Notes: generated by a model not told the origin, from the letters alone. Counted from the stretch's first letter, positions 1 through 9,145 are shown. The stretch: DNA of 21,827 nucleotides from Verrucomicrobia bacterium 12-59-8 (GCA_002279765.1 NCCR01000058.1:7110-28936); one strand, 5' to 3'. Made by a program: numbers and translations.

Positions 1-2
1 AC

Positions 3-608
3 GGTGCTGCCACCTCTGATGGCGTGATCCTGCTGCAATCCAGCGCCAGTGCCGCCGACCCTGTGCAGTGGTCCGTCTATGCGCGTGATCCCTTCCGTCC
101 GGGGGAACTTGTGCGTGCCACGATCACCGCTGAAAAAAGCGGCTGGGCACCCAAGGCCAGCGGTGCGGGCACCAAACTGCTCACACGGGTGCCGCCGCTC
201 CCAATCGTCTTCAATCGCATCAGATTCCGTTCTTCGGACGTGCTCAAAATCGCGCGACAAAATGCGATGCTGGCCAAAACCAACTTCGTCACCGCCTCCT
301 ATCAGCTCGCCGCCAACGCCACCACCGGCGCGCCAGAATGGGGCTTGGCGCTCGATGGCACCGATGGCCACGAAGTCGGTTTCATCGTGATCTCCGCCGA
401 AACCGGCGCGGTCATTCACCAGCAGTGGGACAATGGCCTGTCCAGCAATGAACTCGGTGGTCCCGTTTCTTCTTCCGAACCCGGTTCCAAAGGCGAACGT
501 GCCGCCGACAACGTGAAGCGTGCCGCCCGCAACGCCTGGGAATGGACCGGCGACACCGGCCTCGAAGTCGGCCACTTCTTCAAGCGCCTCTTCAAGAGCG
601 GGAACTGA
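3..608 (+). CDS. PepSY-like hypothetical protein, 5' end cut by window edge
   Basis: The frame is open to the first base of the window, so this is the C-terminal part of a longer protein; the GTG at 24 is only an internal codon. About 200 residues are visible. The middle stretch (EWGLALDGTDGHEVG..VISAETGAVI) has the W-x-V/L-x-L-D...GxVxxSAxTGxV pattern of PepSY-type domains, which are usually periplasmic or membrane-attached. The C-terminus is basic and amphipathic (AWEWTGDTGLEVGHFFKRLF). The signal peptide, if any, lies outside the window. Its TGA stop directly abuts the stop codon of the opposing nuclease gene. The PepSY assignment is a pattern match by eye and the cellular role is unknown. 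Confidence 0.6.
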   Translation, partial: GAATSDGVILLQSSASAADPVQWSVYARDPFRPGELVRATITAEKSGWAPKASGAGTKLLTRVPPLPIVFNRIRFRSSDVLKIARQNAMLAKTNFVTASYQLAANATTGAPEWGLALDGTDGHEVGFIVISAETGAVIHQQWDNGLSSNELGGPVSSSEPGSKGERAADNVKRAARNAWEWTGDTGLEVGHFFKRLFKSGN

Positions 609-623
609 TCAGAGTTCCACCGC
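598..623. terminator. Possible bidirectional hairpin at zero-gap convergent stops
   Basis: GGAACT (601-606) pairs with AGTTCC (613-618) around a GATCAG loop that holds parts of both stop codons. Flanking GCG/CGC extends the stem across a two-base bulge. No T-run follows on either strand, so intrinsic termination is uncertain. The hairpin may only be a shared end structure for two convergent genes. Confidence 0.3.
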
Positions 624-1848
624 CTGATTCATCACCGCGATCTTCACGCTGCTTTCCCCATGCTTCGCATCTAGCGCCACCTTGAGGGCGCTGGAGCGAT
701 CGGGTTCGCCGTGGACGAGGAAGACGTTGCGCTTCGGACCGTGGACGCGGTCAAACCAGCCCAGCAGTTCATCGTGGTCCGCGTGGCCTGAGAAGGAGTC
801 GAGGATTTCTATGCCAGCATGCACTTCAAATTCGTCGCCGAGGATGTTCACGTGCTTGTGGCCTTCGCGCAGCTTCCAGCCAAGCGTGTTCTCCGCGCAG
901 TAGCCGACGAAGAGAATGATGTTGTGATCGTTGCCGACGTTGTTGCGCAGATGGTGCAGGATGCGGCCTGACTCGGCCATGCCCGAGGCGGAGATGATGA
1001 TCGCGGCGCCCTTGAGTTTATTGAGGTTCTTCGACTCATTGACATCACGCACGAGCTGCAGCCCTTCAAAGCCGAATGGATCGGCGCGCATGAAGGCCGC
1101 TTCACGCACCGTCGGTTTGAGTTCATCGACGTGCAGACGGAAGATCTCCGTGGCCTTCACCGCCAGCGGGCTGTCCACAAAGGTGGGGATCTGTGGAAAG
1201 CAATTCTCGTGGCGCAGTTGATCCAGCGTGTAGAGGAGCTGCTGCGTGCGCTCGACTGCGAAAGCGGGGATGATGAGCTTGCCCCTCTGCTGCAGCACGC
1301 GACGGATGATGTTGCAGATGTGGTCGTTGGAATCCGTGGCCAGCTCGTGGTGCCGCCCGCCATAGGTGCTTTCCATGATGATGTGATCCACCTTCTCGCA
1401 GGGTTCGGGATCAATCAGCAGATCGTTGTTGGGCCGGCCGATGTCACCAGAGAACAGTAGGCGTGATTTTTTGCCGGTCTGCCGGTCGTCGATGTCCAGC
1501 ACGACCTGTGCGGAACCCAGCACGTGGCCGGCGTCGATGAAGGTCATGGTGACGCCGTCGGCGATGATCATGGGGCGGTGGTAGCCGACGGATACAAACT
1601 GTCGCATGCACTTCTCCGCATCCACCATGGTGTAGCTGGTTTCGAGCAGCGGGAGGTTGTCCTCTTTGCGATGGCGGTTCAGCCATTTGATGTCGCTCTC
1701 ATAAGGGGAAGTCGCGATTGCGCTCAAAGGCCTCGCTGCGTCTGCCTTGGTACAGGCCGCAGTCCAGCAGGATGCGCTGACCGTTGACCGTGATGAGATG
1801 TTTTGAGCCGGTGGTGGTGCCTGCGGCACCGCAGAAGGTCAGTTTCAT
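609..1848 (-). pseudogene. Beta-CASP metallo-beta-lactamase ribonuclease, internal deletion and frameshift
   Basis: The family comprises metallo-beta-lactamase fold, beta-CASP RNA-processing exo/endonucleases (YSH1/CPSF73-like). The reading frame starts at ATG 1848 with a typical N-terminus ([18 protein letters not shown], then LLDCGLYQG and FERNRDFP) but hits TGA at 1699-1701. The remainder is in another frame, resuming at ESDIKWLNRHR near 1700 and running to 609. It retains AGHVLGSA, FSGDIGRP, MESTYGGR, VDSPLA, ASGMAESGRILHH, FSGHADHDEL and VHGEPD. About 50 residues expected between DFP and ESD are absent, including the HxHxDH zinc motif (usually LSHAHIDHSG). The two parts total about 412 residues against roughly 460 for the family. 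The 406-residue ORF starting at 1829 has a nonsense N-terminus from reading the wrong frame. The product should be inactive unless the lesion is an assembly error. Confidence 0.85.
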
Positions 1849-1892
1849 GGTTGGGAAAGTTAGCCAGTGGCTTCGCAACTGGCAGGACTGCG

Positions 1893-3851
1893 CTACTTTA
1901 GCTTATACGCTTCCACTTCCGTCGTGAAGGCAAAAGTGTTCGGGTACTCGGCGGAGAGCTTCTCGTGATGATCAAGGTAGCTGATGCGGATGTAGCGTGC
2001 TTCGGCATCGGGAAAGTTCAGGCCAGCGCGCTCAGCTTTTCCGAGCGAGAAAACGTGCCTGCCCACCTCACGGAAGGTCTTGCCATCCGTGCTAAGGGAA
2101 ACGGTGACGGTCTTGGTCGAACCGACAGTGGGAACGCCGACGCGCACAAGGTTGAGTGTTTGGGCCTTCTTGAGATCAATGGTGACGTGCTTTGGAAACG
2201 AGTCAGTGTTGCTCGTGGCGTAGCAGTTCGGTGGGTATTCCTCATAGGAGCCGTCGGTGAGGCCGGTGTCCCAGCCATAGGTGTTTTTGTCGCTGCTTTC
2301 CCAGGTGCAGCCACGGGCGAGGTTTTCGCCAAGATCGGGATCCACGGGCCAGTGCGTGTGGAAGGCTGTTGCGGGCAGGCCTTCCTTGCTCATGAGGTTG
2401 GGGATGGCCAGCTTGCTCCAGGCAAAGCGGGCGCGACGTGGCTCCTGTACGGCGGCGGCGCTGATGAGGACGCTGCTGCCGTCGATCTTGGCTTCCGCCG
2501 GGTGGAAGATGCCGTCCTTGCCAGCGATCTCGAAATGCGTGAGCGGCTTGCCATCCCGTGAAGTGAGGCCGCTGCCTGCGTGGTCAAACTTCACGCGCAT
2601 CGCGCTGCCTTCGGTGGCGTGGCTGGCATACAGCGGGCCATTGGGGTCGATCTCGCTGTGGCCGTAGTTCTTCGCCAGTGCCCAGAGGGAGAGGCGGCGC
2701 GCCACTTCCTTTTTATGCGCGGGATGGATGTCGGGCACTTCGCCAATGTCTGAGATGACCGCCATGCCGGTGTGGGGGATGTTCAGGCATTCGCGCTGCG
2801 CCTGCCAGAACTGCGGCAGCACTTCGATGTCTTCAGCACCGTATTGGAACGGGGCGATCTGCACGAAATAGAACGGCAGATTCGCTTGTTGAAACACATT
2901 GCGCCAGGAGGCGAGCAGGGCCTTCGTCTTTTCGGTGTAACCAAAGCCTTCGGTGTGATTCGACTCTCCCTGATACCAGATGGCACCACGAAAGGCGTAT
3001 GGCACCAGCGGATGGATCATGGCATTGTACAGCGAAGTCGGCGTGCCCTGATTGAGCGGCAGTGAGGCTGGCTGCGCAGGCATGGCGGGCAGGGGCTGCT
3101 TCTGCCCCAGCGCTGTTCGTGCGGCCTGCGTCCAGGTTTCGATGGCAGCGAGATACTTTTCATTCGTGGCGCGGTAAACATCGCTGCCAGGCAGTTTGGA
3201 GCGGATGTCGGCGGTGAAGTCCTTCAAAGCAGGCACGGCATCAAAGCCCTCCAGGCTCGTCCAGGGTTCGATGCGCGTTCCGCCCCAGGCACTGAGGATG
3301 ATGCCGACGGGTACTTTCAGTTCCTCATGCAGTCGCAGACCGAAGTAATACCCGATGGCGGAGAACGAGGCGGCGCTGTCTGGCGTGCTGCGTGTCCAGG
3401 CAATCGGAACCTCATCCTGCGGGCTCAGCGCGATGGTCTTTGGCACTTCGATGAGGCGCAGGTTCGGATGCGTGGCGTTCGGGATGTCCACCGCAGTGTC
3501 CGGCTTCATCTGCATCTCCCACTCCATGTTTGACTGACCGGAGGCCAGCCAGACTTCGCCAACGAGCACATCCTGGATCGTGACGTTACCCGCCTTCAGC
3601 ACCTGAGGTTCTGCATTGGCGGTGAGGGGATCGAGTTTTATCATCCACTTGCCGCTTGCATCGGCTTTCGTGGATTTTTTCTGTCCGGCAAACTCGACGG
3701 TGATGTCTTCTCCTGGCACGGCCTTGCCCCAGACTGGCACAGGCAGGTCGCGCTGCAGGACCATGTGGTCGGTGAAGATGGCCGGCAGCTTGACCGCTGC
3801 GTGGGTGGTGGTCAGGACAGCGAGACAGGCGCAGAGAAGCAGCGGTTTCAT
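1893..3851 (-). CDS. Secreted sialate O-acetylesterase with C-terminal discoidin-like domain
   Basis: A 652-residue enzyme predicted to remove O-acetyl groups from sialic acids or other acetylated sugars in the periplasm or outside the cell. I chose the start at 3851 because it opens with a signal peptide ([19 protein letters not shown]); the frame stays open to 3986 but that extension lacks signal character. SGNH/SASA-type motifs are present: [10 protein letters not shown] with the likely nucleophile Ser107, [18 protein letters not shown], and the D-x-H block [16 protein letters not shown]. The last 150 or so residues (from [12 protein letters not shown] to VEAYKLK) look like an F5/8 type C (CBM32-like) carbohydrate-binding module. 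The gene is divergent from an NHL-repeat gene. The family call is firm; the exact substrate is not. Confidence 0.9.
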   Translation of the reverse strand: MKPLLLCACLAVLTTTHAAVKLPAIFTDHMVLQRDLPVPVWGKAVPGEDITVEFAGQKKSTKADASGKWMIKLDPLTANAEPQVLKAGNVTIQDVLVGEVWLASGQSNMEWEMQMKPDTAVDIPNATHPNLRLIEVPKTIALSPQDEVPIAWTRSTPDSAASFSAIGYYFGLRLHEELKVPVGIILSAWGGTRIEPWTSLEGFDAVPALKDFTADIRSKLPGSDVYRATNEKYLAAIETWTQAARTALGQKQPLPAMPAQPASLPLNQGTPTSLYNAMIHPLVPYAFRGAIWYQGESNHTEGFGYTEKTKALLASWRNVFQQANLPFYFVQIAPFQYGAEDIEVLPQFWQAQRECLNIPHTGMAVISDIGEVPDIHPAHKKEVARRLSLWALAKNYGHSEIDPNGPLYASHATEGSAMRVKFDHAGSGLTSRDGKPLTHFEIAGKDGIFHPAEAKIDGSSVLISAAAVQEPRRARFAWSKLAIPNLMSKEGLPATAFHTHWPVDPDLGENLARGCTWESSDKNTYGWDTGLTDGSYEEYPPNCYATSNTDSFPKHVTIDLKKAQTLNLVRVGVPTVGSTKTVTVSLSTDGKTFREVGRHVFSLGKAERAGLNFPDAEARYIRISYLDHHEKLSAEYPNTFAFTTEVEAYKLK

Positions 3852-3969
3852 GGTGGTATGCAGATTCTGGCAGGCTTGCTGATTTGCGCCAGAGAAACGG
3901 TGGAGTGGCAGCGTACAAACTTCCTGCTTGGCATTCGCCGCACTGTCCTTCATCGTTCCCGTCTCAACC
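3852..3969. promoter_or_regulatory. Divergent intergenic region, esterase / NHL propeller
   Basis: These 118 bases separate two outward-facing secreted-protein genes and must hold both promoters. I see no convincing -35/-10 pair. CTGGC and GCCAG arms form a weak dyad near 3870-3895. Confidence 0.4.
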
Positions 3970-5043
3970 ATGCGCCTCCTGCTCACCCTTGCTCTGCTTG
4001 TTCAAACTGCCACTTCTGCCGAGTGGACCATCTCCACCTTTGCCGGAACCGGTGTCAAAGGCGGCGGCGGTGATGGCGGTCCTGCCACGGCAGCGCAGAT
4101 CGACAATCCCTTCGGCGTCGTGCGCGGGCCGGATGGTGCGATCTGGTTCTGCGAATACACCGGTCAGCGCATCCGCCGCGTGGCAGCCGATGGCACGATC
4201 AGCACCATCGCAGGCACCGGCCAGAAAGGCTACAGCGGCGATGGCGGCCCTGCTTTGCAGGCCACCTTCAATCTGCCGCATGAACTGCGCTTTGATGCGC
4301 AGGGGGATCTCTACGTTGTCGATATGACCAATCATGTGGTGCGCAAGATCGACATGAAGACGAAGATCATCACCACATTTGCCGGCACCGGAGTGGCAGG
4401 CTACAGCGGGGATGGAGGTCCGGCGGCGCAGGCGCAGTTCAAACAACCGCACAGCATTCAGTTTGGTCCCGACGGCAGCCTGTTTGTTTGCGACATCGGC
4501 AACAACGTCCTTCGCAAGATCGACATGAAGACCGGCACCATCTGCACCTTTGCCGGTACGGGAAAACCCGGCGCGACACCGGATGGTGCGCCGATTGCAG
4601 GGACGCCGCTCAAAGGCCCGCGTTCACTGGATTTCGACAAGGAAGGCAATCTCTGGCTCGTCACCCGCGAAGGGAATCAGGTCTTCAAATTTGATCTCAA
4701 AGCCAGCAAGATTCACCACGTCGCCGGCACCGGAGCCAAAGGCTTCACAGGCAACGGCGGTCCGGCCAAACTCGCGACACTCAGCGGGCCGAAGGGCGTT
4801 TCGATTGATGCCGCAGGCAATGCCTGGCTGGCTGACACTGAGAGCCACAGCGTGCGGATGATTGACGCGAAAACCGGCAACCTCGAACTCATCGCCGGTA
4901 CTGGCGAAAAAGGCGACGGCCCCGATGGCGATCCGCTCCAGTGCAAGATGGCGCGTCTGCATGGCATCTTCTGCGATGCGGACGGCACCGTCTTCATCGG
5001 GGACAGCGAAGCGCACCGCGTGCGCTTGCTGAAGCAGAAGTAG
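3970..5043 (+). CDS. Secreted six-bladed NHL-repeat propeller protein
   Basis: A 357-residue exported protein. The ATG at 3970 gives a clean signal peptide (MRLLLTLALLVQTATSA); an upstream in-frame alternative at 3928 would bury it. Six NHL-like units can be counted, for example NPFGVVRGPDGAIWFCEY, LPHELRFDAQGDLYVVDM, QPHSIQFGPDGSLFVCDI, GPRSLDFDKEGNLWLV, GPKGVSIDAAGNAWLAD and LHGIFCDADGTVFIGD. They are separated by repeated linkers of the form FAGTGxxGxxGDGGPA. Six units fit a closed six-bladed beta-propeller used for binding or, in some relatives, lactonase or lyase chemistry. No catalytic residues can be assigned by eye. It is a paralogue of the gene at 6983-8035. It converges on the glutaminase gene with only five bases between stops. 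Confidence 0.88.
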   Translation: MRLLLTLALLVQTATSAEWTISTFAGTGVKGGGGDGGPATAAQIDNPFGVVRGPDGAIWFCEYTGQRIRRVAADGTISTIAGTGQKGYSGDGGPALQATFNLPHELRFDAQGDLYVVDMTNHVVRKIDMKTKIITTFAGTGVAGYSGDGGPAAQAQFKQPHSIQFGPDGSLFVCDIGNNVLRKIDMKTGTICTFAGTGKPGATPDGAPIAGTPLKGPRSLDFDKEGNLWLVTREGNQVFKFDLKASKIHHVAGTGAKGFTGNGGPAKLATLSGPKGVSIDAAGNAWLADTESHSVRMIDAKTGNLELIAGTGEKGDGPDGDPLQCKMARLHGIFCDADGTVFIGDSEAHRVRLLKQK

Positions 5044-5048
5044 CGCTG

Positions 5049-6866
5049 CTACGAGCGGTGAAACGCCGAGATGGACAGATTCGCCTGCCGCAGGCGAGAG
5101 GCGATTTCATGCGTCATTTCTTGCAGCAGATTGATCTTCAGTGACGGGTTGCGTTCGTTCAGGGCGTCGAACCAGGCTTTGGAGATGACGACACATTCGA
5201 CCGGCTCCATGGCAACGACATCCGCTGAGCGTGCTGAGCCGTCCAGAAAGGCCATCTCGCCCACGGTCATTCCGGCGGTGAGGACATCAATGCGTTTGCG
5301 CGTCTCATCTTCCGTGCGGATCTGCACTTCCACCGTGCCACTGACGATGACCAGCATTTCAGCGGCCAGATCACCGGTGCTGATGATCGTTTCATCATTT
5401 GCGTAATGACGCCGTGGGAGTTCTTTTTCGAGGAAGGAGATGTCCTCGTCCTTGCACTGACGGAACAGGGTGCATGACTTGAGATTCAACGGCATATGCG
5501 GCCGCCAGGAGACGCCGGTGACTTCCATTAGCAGCTTGTCCTCGCAGTTTTCCAAGGCGGCATCCATCGTGGTGAAGATGTCAGCTTCAGAGATGCCGAC
5601 CGTGCGCAGAGCCATCAGCATCCTGCCGGGCTGACAGAAGAGCACCCGCACCCCCTGGGTGGCAAGCCGCGTGCCGAGGTTGGCGAGCAGGATCAGGCTC
5701 ACCGAGTTGGCGTTGACGACCGCACGCAGGTCAAAAATGATGTGCTTGCAGTCGTTGCAAAGGGCGGTGGCATGACGCACCACCGGTTCGACGGTGGTAA
5801 AGGTGAGCCCACCCTGCAGTTCCATGACCTGAATCATGGCACCATTGGAGCGCAGCAGTTCACGCGCCTGCGGTGGCAGCCGACGTCGAGACACGACCTC
5901 ACCGCCATGGTATTCCAGCCGGACGGCGGAGCGCGGCGTCGCGGTCGGATTCATCATGTGCAGGGCGAGTTCACGCGAGAGATCCATGCAGACTTTGATG
6001 CCGCGGTCGCTGTTGCCCTGCTTGTCCAATGGCGGTGAAAATATGCCGATGCCCAGTTGTCCGGGCAGCACGGCCAGAATGCCGCCGCCCACACCGCTTT
6101 TGGCTGGCAGTCCCACCCGGTAGATCCACTCACCGGACCAGTCGTACATGCCGCAGGTGGCCATGACGCCGAGTACATTGTCCACGTATTCGGCGGCGAT
6201 GGCTCGTTTGCGTGTCAACGGCTGAATCCCCTGGTTGGCGAGGGTGGCCCCCATCAGCGCCAGATCCCGGCAGGTGACCTCCATGGAGCATTGCTGGAAG
6301 TAAGTTTCCAAGGTCTCGTCCGGGTCTTCATCCAGGATGCCAAAATTACGCAGCAGCCAGCCGATGGCACGGTTGCGGTGCCCGGTTTCGCTTTCGCTTT
6401 GATAGACTGACCGGTTGATCTCCAGATTCCGCCCGGCGAAGCCACTGAGATACTCCACCACCCGGTCGATGCGGCTTTTGCCGTCTTTTTTCAGAATCTG
6501 CCCGGCGGTCGCGATGGCACCTGCGTTGATCATCGGGTTGAACGGGGCACCGGTGCCTTCCCTGAGACTGATGGCATTGAAAGCTTCCCCCGAGGGCTCC
6601 ACACCGATGCGTGACAGGACATGCTCCTCACCCCGGTCTTCCAGCGCCAGGCCATACACCAGAGCCTTCGAAATGGACTGGATGGTGAAGGTCTGCCGGG
6701 TGTCCCCGACTTCATAAACGTGGCCGTCTCGCGTGGCGATGCAGATGCCAAACAAACGAGGGTCGGCCTTGGCGAGTTCCGGGATATAGTCCGCCACATG
6801 ACCGTCCATGCTGGACGCGTAGCGTGAGTGCAGTTGTTCTACGTACTCTTGGATGGGAGAGAGCAT
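5049..6866 (-). CDS. glsA: Glutaminase fused to STAS and cyclic-nucleotide-binding domains
   Basis: A 605-residue three-domain protein. Residues 1-305 are a serine-dependent glutaminase (L-glutamine to L-glutamate plus ammonia) with the S-x-x-K motif at Ser64/Lys67 (QSISK), NPMINAGAI around Asn114, SESETGHRNRAIGW, TYFQQCSMEV, MATCGMYDWSGEW and GLPAKSGVGGGI. Residues 340-430 look like a STAS (anti-sigma antagonist type) domain (HIIFDLRAVVNANSVSLILL). Residues 465-595 are a cNMP-binding (CRP/PKA type) domain with the cassette GEMAFLDGSARSADVVA, including the Arg that contacts the cyclic phosphate. Simple bacterial glutaminases are about 310 residues and end after domain one. No signal peptide is seen, so it is probably cytosolic. 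The extra domains suggest allosteric control; which ligand binds is inferred, not shown. Confidence 0.92.
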   Translation of the reverse strand: MLSPIQEYVEQLHSRYASSMDGHVADYIPELAKADPRLFGICIATRDGHVYEVGDTRQTFTIQSISKALVYGLALEDRGEEHVLSRIGVEPSGEAFNAISLREGTGAPFNPMINAGAIATAGQILKKDGKSRIDRVVEYLSGFAGRNLEINRSVYQSESETGHRNRAIGWLLRNFGILDEDPDETLETYFQQCSMEVTCRDLALMGATLANQGIQPLTRKRAIAAEYVDNVLGVMATCGMYDWSGEWIYRVGLPAKSGVGGGILAVLPGQLGIGIFSPPLDKQGNSDRGIKVCMDLSRELALHMMNPTATPRSAVRLEYHGGEVVSRRRLPPQARELLRSNGAMIQVMELQGGLTFTTVEPVVRHATALCNDCKHIIFDLRAVVNANSVSLILLANLGTRLATQGVRVLFCQPGRMLMALRTVGISEADIFTTMDAALENCEDKLLMEVTGVSWRPHMPLNLKSCTLFRQCKDEDISFLEKELPRRHYANDETIISTGDLAAEMLVIVSGTVEVQIRTEDETRKRIDVLTAGMTVGEMAFLDGSARSADVVAMEPVECVVISKAWFDALNERNPSLKINLLQEMTHEIASRLRQANLSISAFHRS

Positions 6867-6982
6867 CCTATATTTAAAGCAAACGGCATGCCGAGTGAGT
6901 GAAATTCTGAAACTGAGCGATTATTTAAAAGGAAATCGGGTGGAAAAGAAATGGCTTTCATCAAGTATCTCTCATCACCACC
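6867..6982. promoter_or_regulatory. AT-rich divergent promoter region, glutaminase / NHL propeller 2
   Basis: These 116 bases are clearly more AT-rich than their flanks, with two separate TTTAAA blocks: one just upstream of the glutaminase start on the minus strand and one inside TTATTTAAAAGG on the plus strand. They are plausible promoter cores for the two divergent genes. No -35/-10 pair can be fixed with confidence. Confidence 0.45.
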
Positions 6983-8035
6983 ATGAGATCATTCCGCACC
7001 TGCCTGCTTGCCCTTTGCCTGCCCCTCTGCGCTCACGCGGATCAAATCGTACTCGTCGCCGGAGGCGGTGCCCAGGATGCCATGGACATCGCCGCCTCGG
7101 ACGCCATTTTGAAGGAACCCTTTGGCACTGCCTTCGACTCCGGCGGGCACCTGTGGATCGTCGAGATGGCGTCGGGCAACCGGCTGCTGCGCGTGGATGG
7201 TGGCGGCACCATCCAGCATGTGGCCGGACAATTGCAGCCCGGCGACAGTGGCGACGGCGGCCAGGCCATTCGTGCGCAGTTCAATGGACCGCACAATCTC
7301 GCCATCCTGCCCAACGACAACGTTTTGATCGCGGACACCTGGAACGGTCGGGTGCGCGTGGTCGATGTGAAAGCGCGCATCGTCTCACCCCTGGAAGGCT
7401 GGCGCGCACCCGCAGGCAAAGAAAAAAGCTACGGCCCTTACTGCATTACATTGAACTTTGAGGGCACGAAGCTCTACATCGCCGACCTGCACCAAGTGCA
7501 TGAGTTGGATCTGGCCACCCACCAGAGCCGCGTCATTGCAGGCAACGGCAAACGAGGCCGGCCGGAGGACGGTGCCGTGGCGGTGGACGCACCACTCTCA
7601 GACCCACGTGCCGTGGCACCAGACCGGCAGGGAAACGTCTATATCCTGGAACGTGGTGGCAATGCGCTGCGTGTGGTCGATAAAACCGGCCACATCCGCA
7701 CCGTGGTCAACGCCAGCGGCAACAAAGGCGGGGAAGGGGACGGCGGCCCTGCTCTGGCAGCCACGATGAATGGTCCCAAGCACCTCTGCGTGGACAAGGA
7801 TGACAGCGTCATCATCGCCGATGCCGAGGCGCATCTCGTGCGCCGCTACGTTCCCACCACAGGCATGATCGAGCGCATCGCTGGCACAGGGAAGCAGGGC
7901 AGCGCAGGCGTGGGGGGTGATCCCCGGCAGTGCCAGCTCTCACGCCCGCATGGCGTCACCATCAAGCCGGACACGGGAGATCTTTACATCACCGACAGCT
8001 ACAACAACCGGGTGCTGAAGATCGTGAGGCAGTAG
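6983..8035 (+). CDS. Secreted NHL-repeat propeller protein (paralogue 2)
   Basis: A 350-residue protein with a signal peptide at the chosen ATG (MRSFRTCLLALCLPLCAHA). Six NHL-like blades are visible, including EPFGTAFDSGGHLWIVEM, GPHNLAILPNDNVLIADT, GPYCITLNFEGTKLYIAD, DPRAVAPDRQGNVYILE, GPKHLCVDKDDSVIIAD and RPHGVTIKPDTGDLYITD. The linkers (GDGGPA, IAGTGKQGSAG) and the C-terminal DPRQCQLSRPHG closely match DPLQCKMARLHG in the first NHL protein, so the two are paralogues. It is likely periplasmic or secreted, acting in binding or a sugar/lactone reaction; the activity cannot be read from sequence. It is transcribed divergently from the glutaminase and converges on the EEP gene. Confidence 0.87.
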   Translation: MRSFRTCLLALCLPLCAHADQIVLVAGGGAQDAMDIAASDAILKEPFGTAFDSGGHLWIVEMASGNRLLRVDGGGTIQHVAGQLQPGDSGDGGQAIRAQFNGPHNLAILPNDNVLIADTWNGRVRVVDVKARIVSPLEGWRAPAGKEKSYGPYCITLNFEGTKLYIADLHQVHELDLATHQSRVIAGNGKRGRPEDGAVAVDAPLSDPRAVAPDRQGNVYILERGGNALRVVDKTGHIRTVVNASGNKGGEGDGGPALAATMNGPKHLCVDKDDSVIIADAEAHLVRRYVPTTGMIERIAGTGKQGSAGVGGDPRQCQLSRPHGVTIKPDTGDLYITDSYNNRVLKIVRQ

Positions 8036-8040
8036 GGGGA

Positions 8041-8172
8041 GGCTCTGGCCATTCTACCCTTCTTCCATGTGTTGTGCCCGAAACAGGCACCATGCCCAAA
8101 CCATGGAAGAACTAAGAATGAAAAAAATGGGCCGGAGAGCTGACGCGGAAGGCTCTGGCCATTCCACCATTC
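8041..8172. repeat. Short direct repeats in convergent gap
   Basis: GGCTCTGGCCATTCTACC (from 8041) recurs as GGCTCTGGCCATTCCACC (from 8151) with one difference, 110 bases apart. Both copies lie in the non-coding gap between the NHL gene and the EEP gene. The segment between them carries the nested hairpin listed separately. Confidence 0.7.
8060..8111. terminator. Nested hairpin between convergent genes
   Basis: TTCTTCCATG (8060-8069) is perfectly complementary to CATGGAAGAA (8102-8111). Inside the loop, GTGCC (8074-8078) pairs with GGCAC (8086-8090). The structure lies just past the NHL stop and before the convergent EEP stop. It may end or protect transcripts. No T-run follows, so it is not a textbook intrinsic terminator. 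Confidence 0.4.
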
Positions 8173-8202
8173 TGACCCATTCCTTCATTTTCCATTCCTG
8201 CA

Positions 8203-9126
8203 TCACTTCATGATCGGCTCCGGTCTGATCTTCAGCACCAGCGGGCGGTGATCGCTCGCCTTGTGGAAATCGCGCTCGGAGTGGATGCAGGAGTTTCGTG
8301 TGTCAATGTGTGGCCGCAGCAGGCGGCTGGTGAAGCAGTAGTCGAGGCGTGAGTACACGTCCGCCGTGTCCCAGAAATGGGTCCAGACCTCGCCATTCGC
8401 ATCGCGCAGGAGGACATCCAGCAGGGTGGTTTCACCGGTGCGCGGGCTGCCCATAACCTCCGCCACGGTGGGATCGTTGCGGTGCGCGTTGAAGTCCCCG
8501 TAGGCTAGGATGCGTGCTCCGCGCTCCTGGGCAAAGAGGGCGTCCACATGCAGGCGCAGCAACCGCGCCTCGTTGCGGCGCATCTCCGCTTGGTCAGCCT
8601 CTGGAATCGTGCGCATGGACTTGAGATGCACCCCCAGCAGATGCAGGTCAAAGGTAGGCGTGATGGCAATCGTCACATCGAGAATGCCACGCTGAAGCGG
8701 CAGTGTCTGCGCACCGATTTGATAGGTGAGCGAGGTCTGCGAGTTGCGCGCCTTGATGGGCAGCCGCGAGAGCAGGGCTAGGCGGCGTGTTTCATCACCT
8801 CCATGGGCCATCTCCGTGTAGGGCAGATCCACACCCGCCTGCAGCAGGCGCAGCTGCAGCTCCGCCAGATCATCCGCCGTGCCGATCTCGCAGACCCCCA
8901 GAATGTCAGGGTGAATGGAGGCCAGAATGTTCACCGCCCGTGCGCGCTCAGCCTCGGGCTTCGAGGTTGGGGGCAGTCCGGCAGACCGCTCCATCGTCAG
9001 CCAGTTCTTCAAATTGTAGGAGCAAAACGTGACCGGCTCCGTCTCCGCAGCAGCAAGCTGTGCCGCCCCAGCAAAAAAAACGGCGAGTCCGAAGACCCGC
9101 CGCGTGAACTGAAGGAGTGGCTGCAT
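8203..9126 (-). CDS. Secreted endonuclease/exonuclease/phosphatase family protein, Tat-like signal
   Basis: A 307-residue EEP (DNase I-like) fold hydrolase of phosphodiester or phosphate bonds, divalent-metal dependent in the family. Start 9126 gives a signal peptide, MQPLLQFTRRVFGLAVFFAG followed by AAQLAAAET; the frame remains open to 9324 but that extension is an out-of-frame reading of tatA. EEP motifs are in order: FCSYNLKNW (Asn38), ILGVCEIG (Glu80), LALLSRLPI, LLGVHLKS, LAYGDFNAHRNDP, DYCFTSRLL and the terminal SDHRPLVL with the catalytic Asp-His pair. TRRVFGL at residues 8-14 resembles the twin-arginine consensus S/T-R-R-x-F. It starts 19 bases after the tatA stop on the same strand, so the two are probably one operon. 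The substrate (DNA, phospholipid, phosphoinositide) is not identifiable. Confidence 0.88.
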   Translation of the reverse strand: MQPLLQFTRRVFGLAVFFAGAAQLAAAETEPVTFCSYNLKNWLTMERSAGLPPTSKPEAERARAVNILASIHPDILGVCEIGTADDLAELQLRLLQAGVDLPYTEMAHGGDETRRLALLSRLPIKARNSQTSLTYQIGAQTLPLQRGILDVTIAITPTFDLHLLGVHLKSMRTIPEADQAEMRRNEARLLRLHVDALFAQERGARILAYGDFNAHRNDPTVAEVMGSPRTGETTLLDVLLRDANGEVWTHFWDTADVYSRLDYCFTSRLLRPHIDTRNSCIHSERDFHKASDHRPLVLKIRPEPIMK

Positions 9127-9145
9127 GCCAGCAGGATGGATTCGA

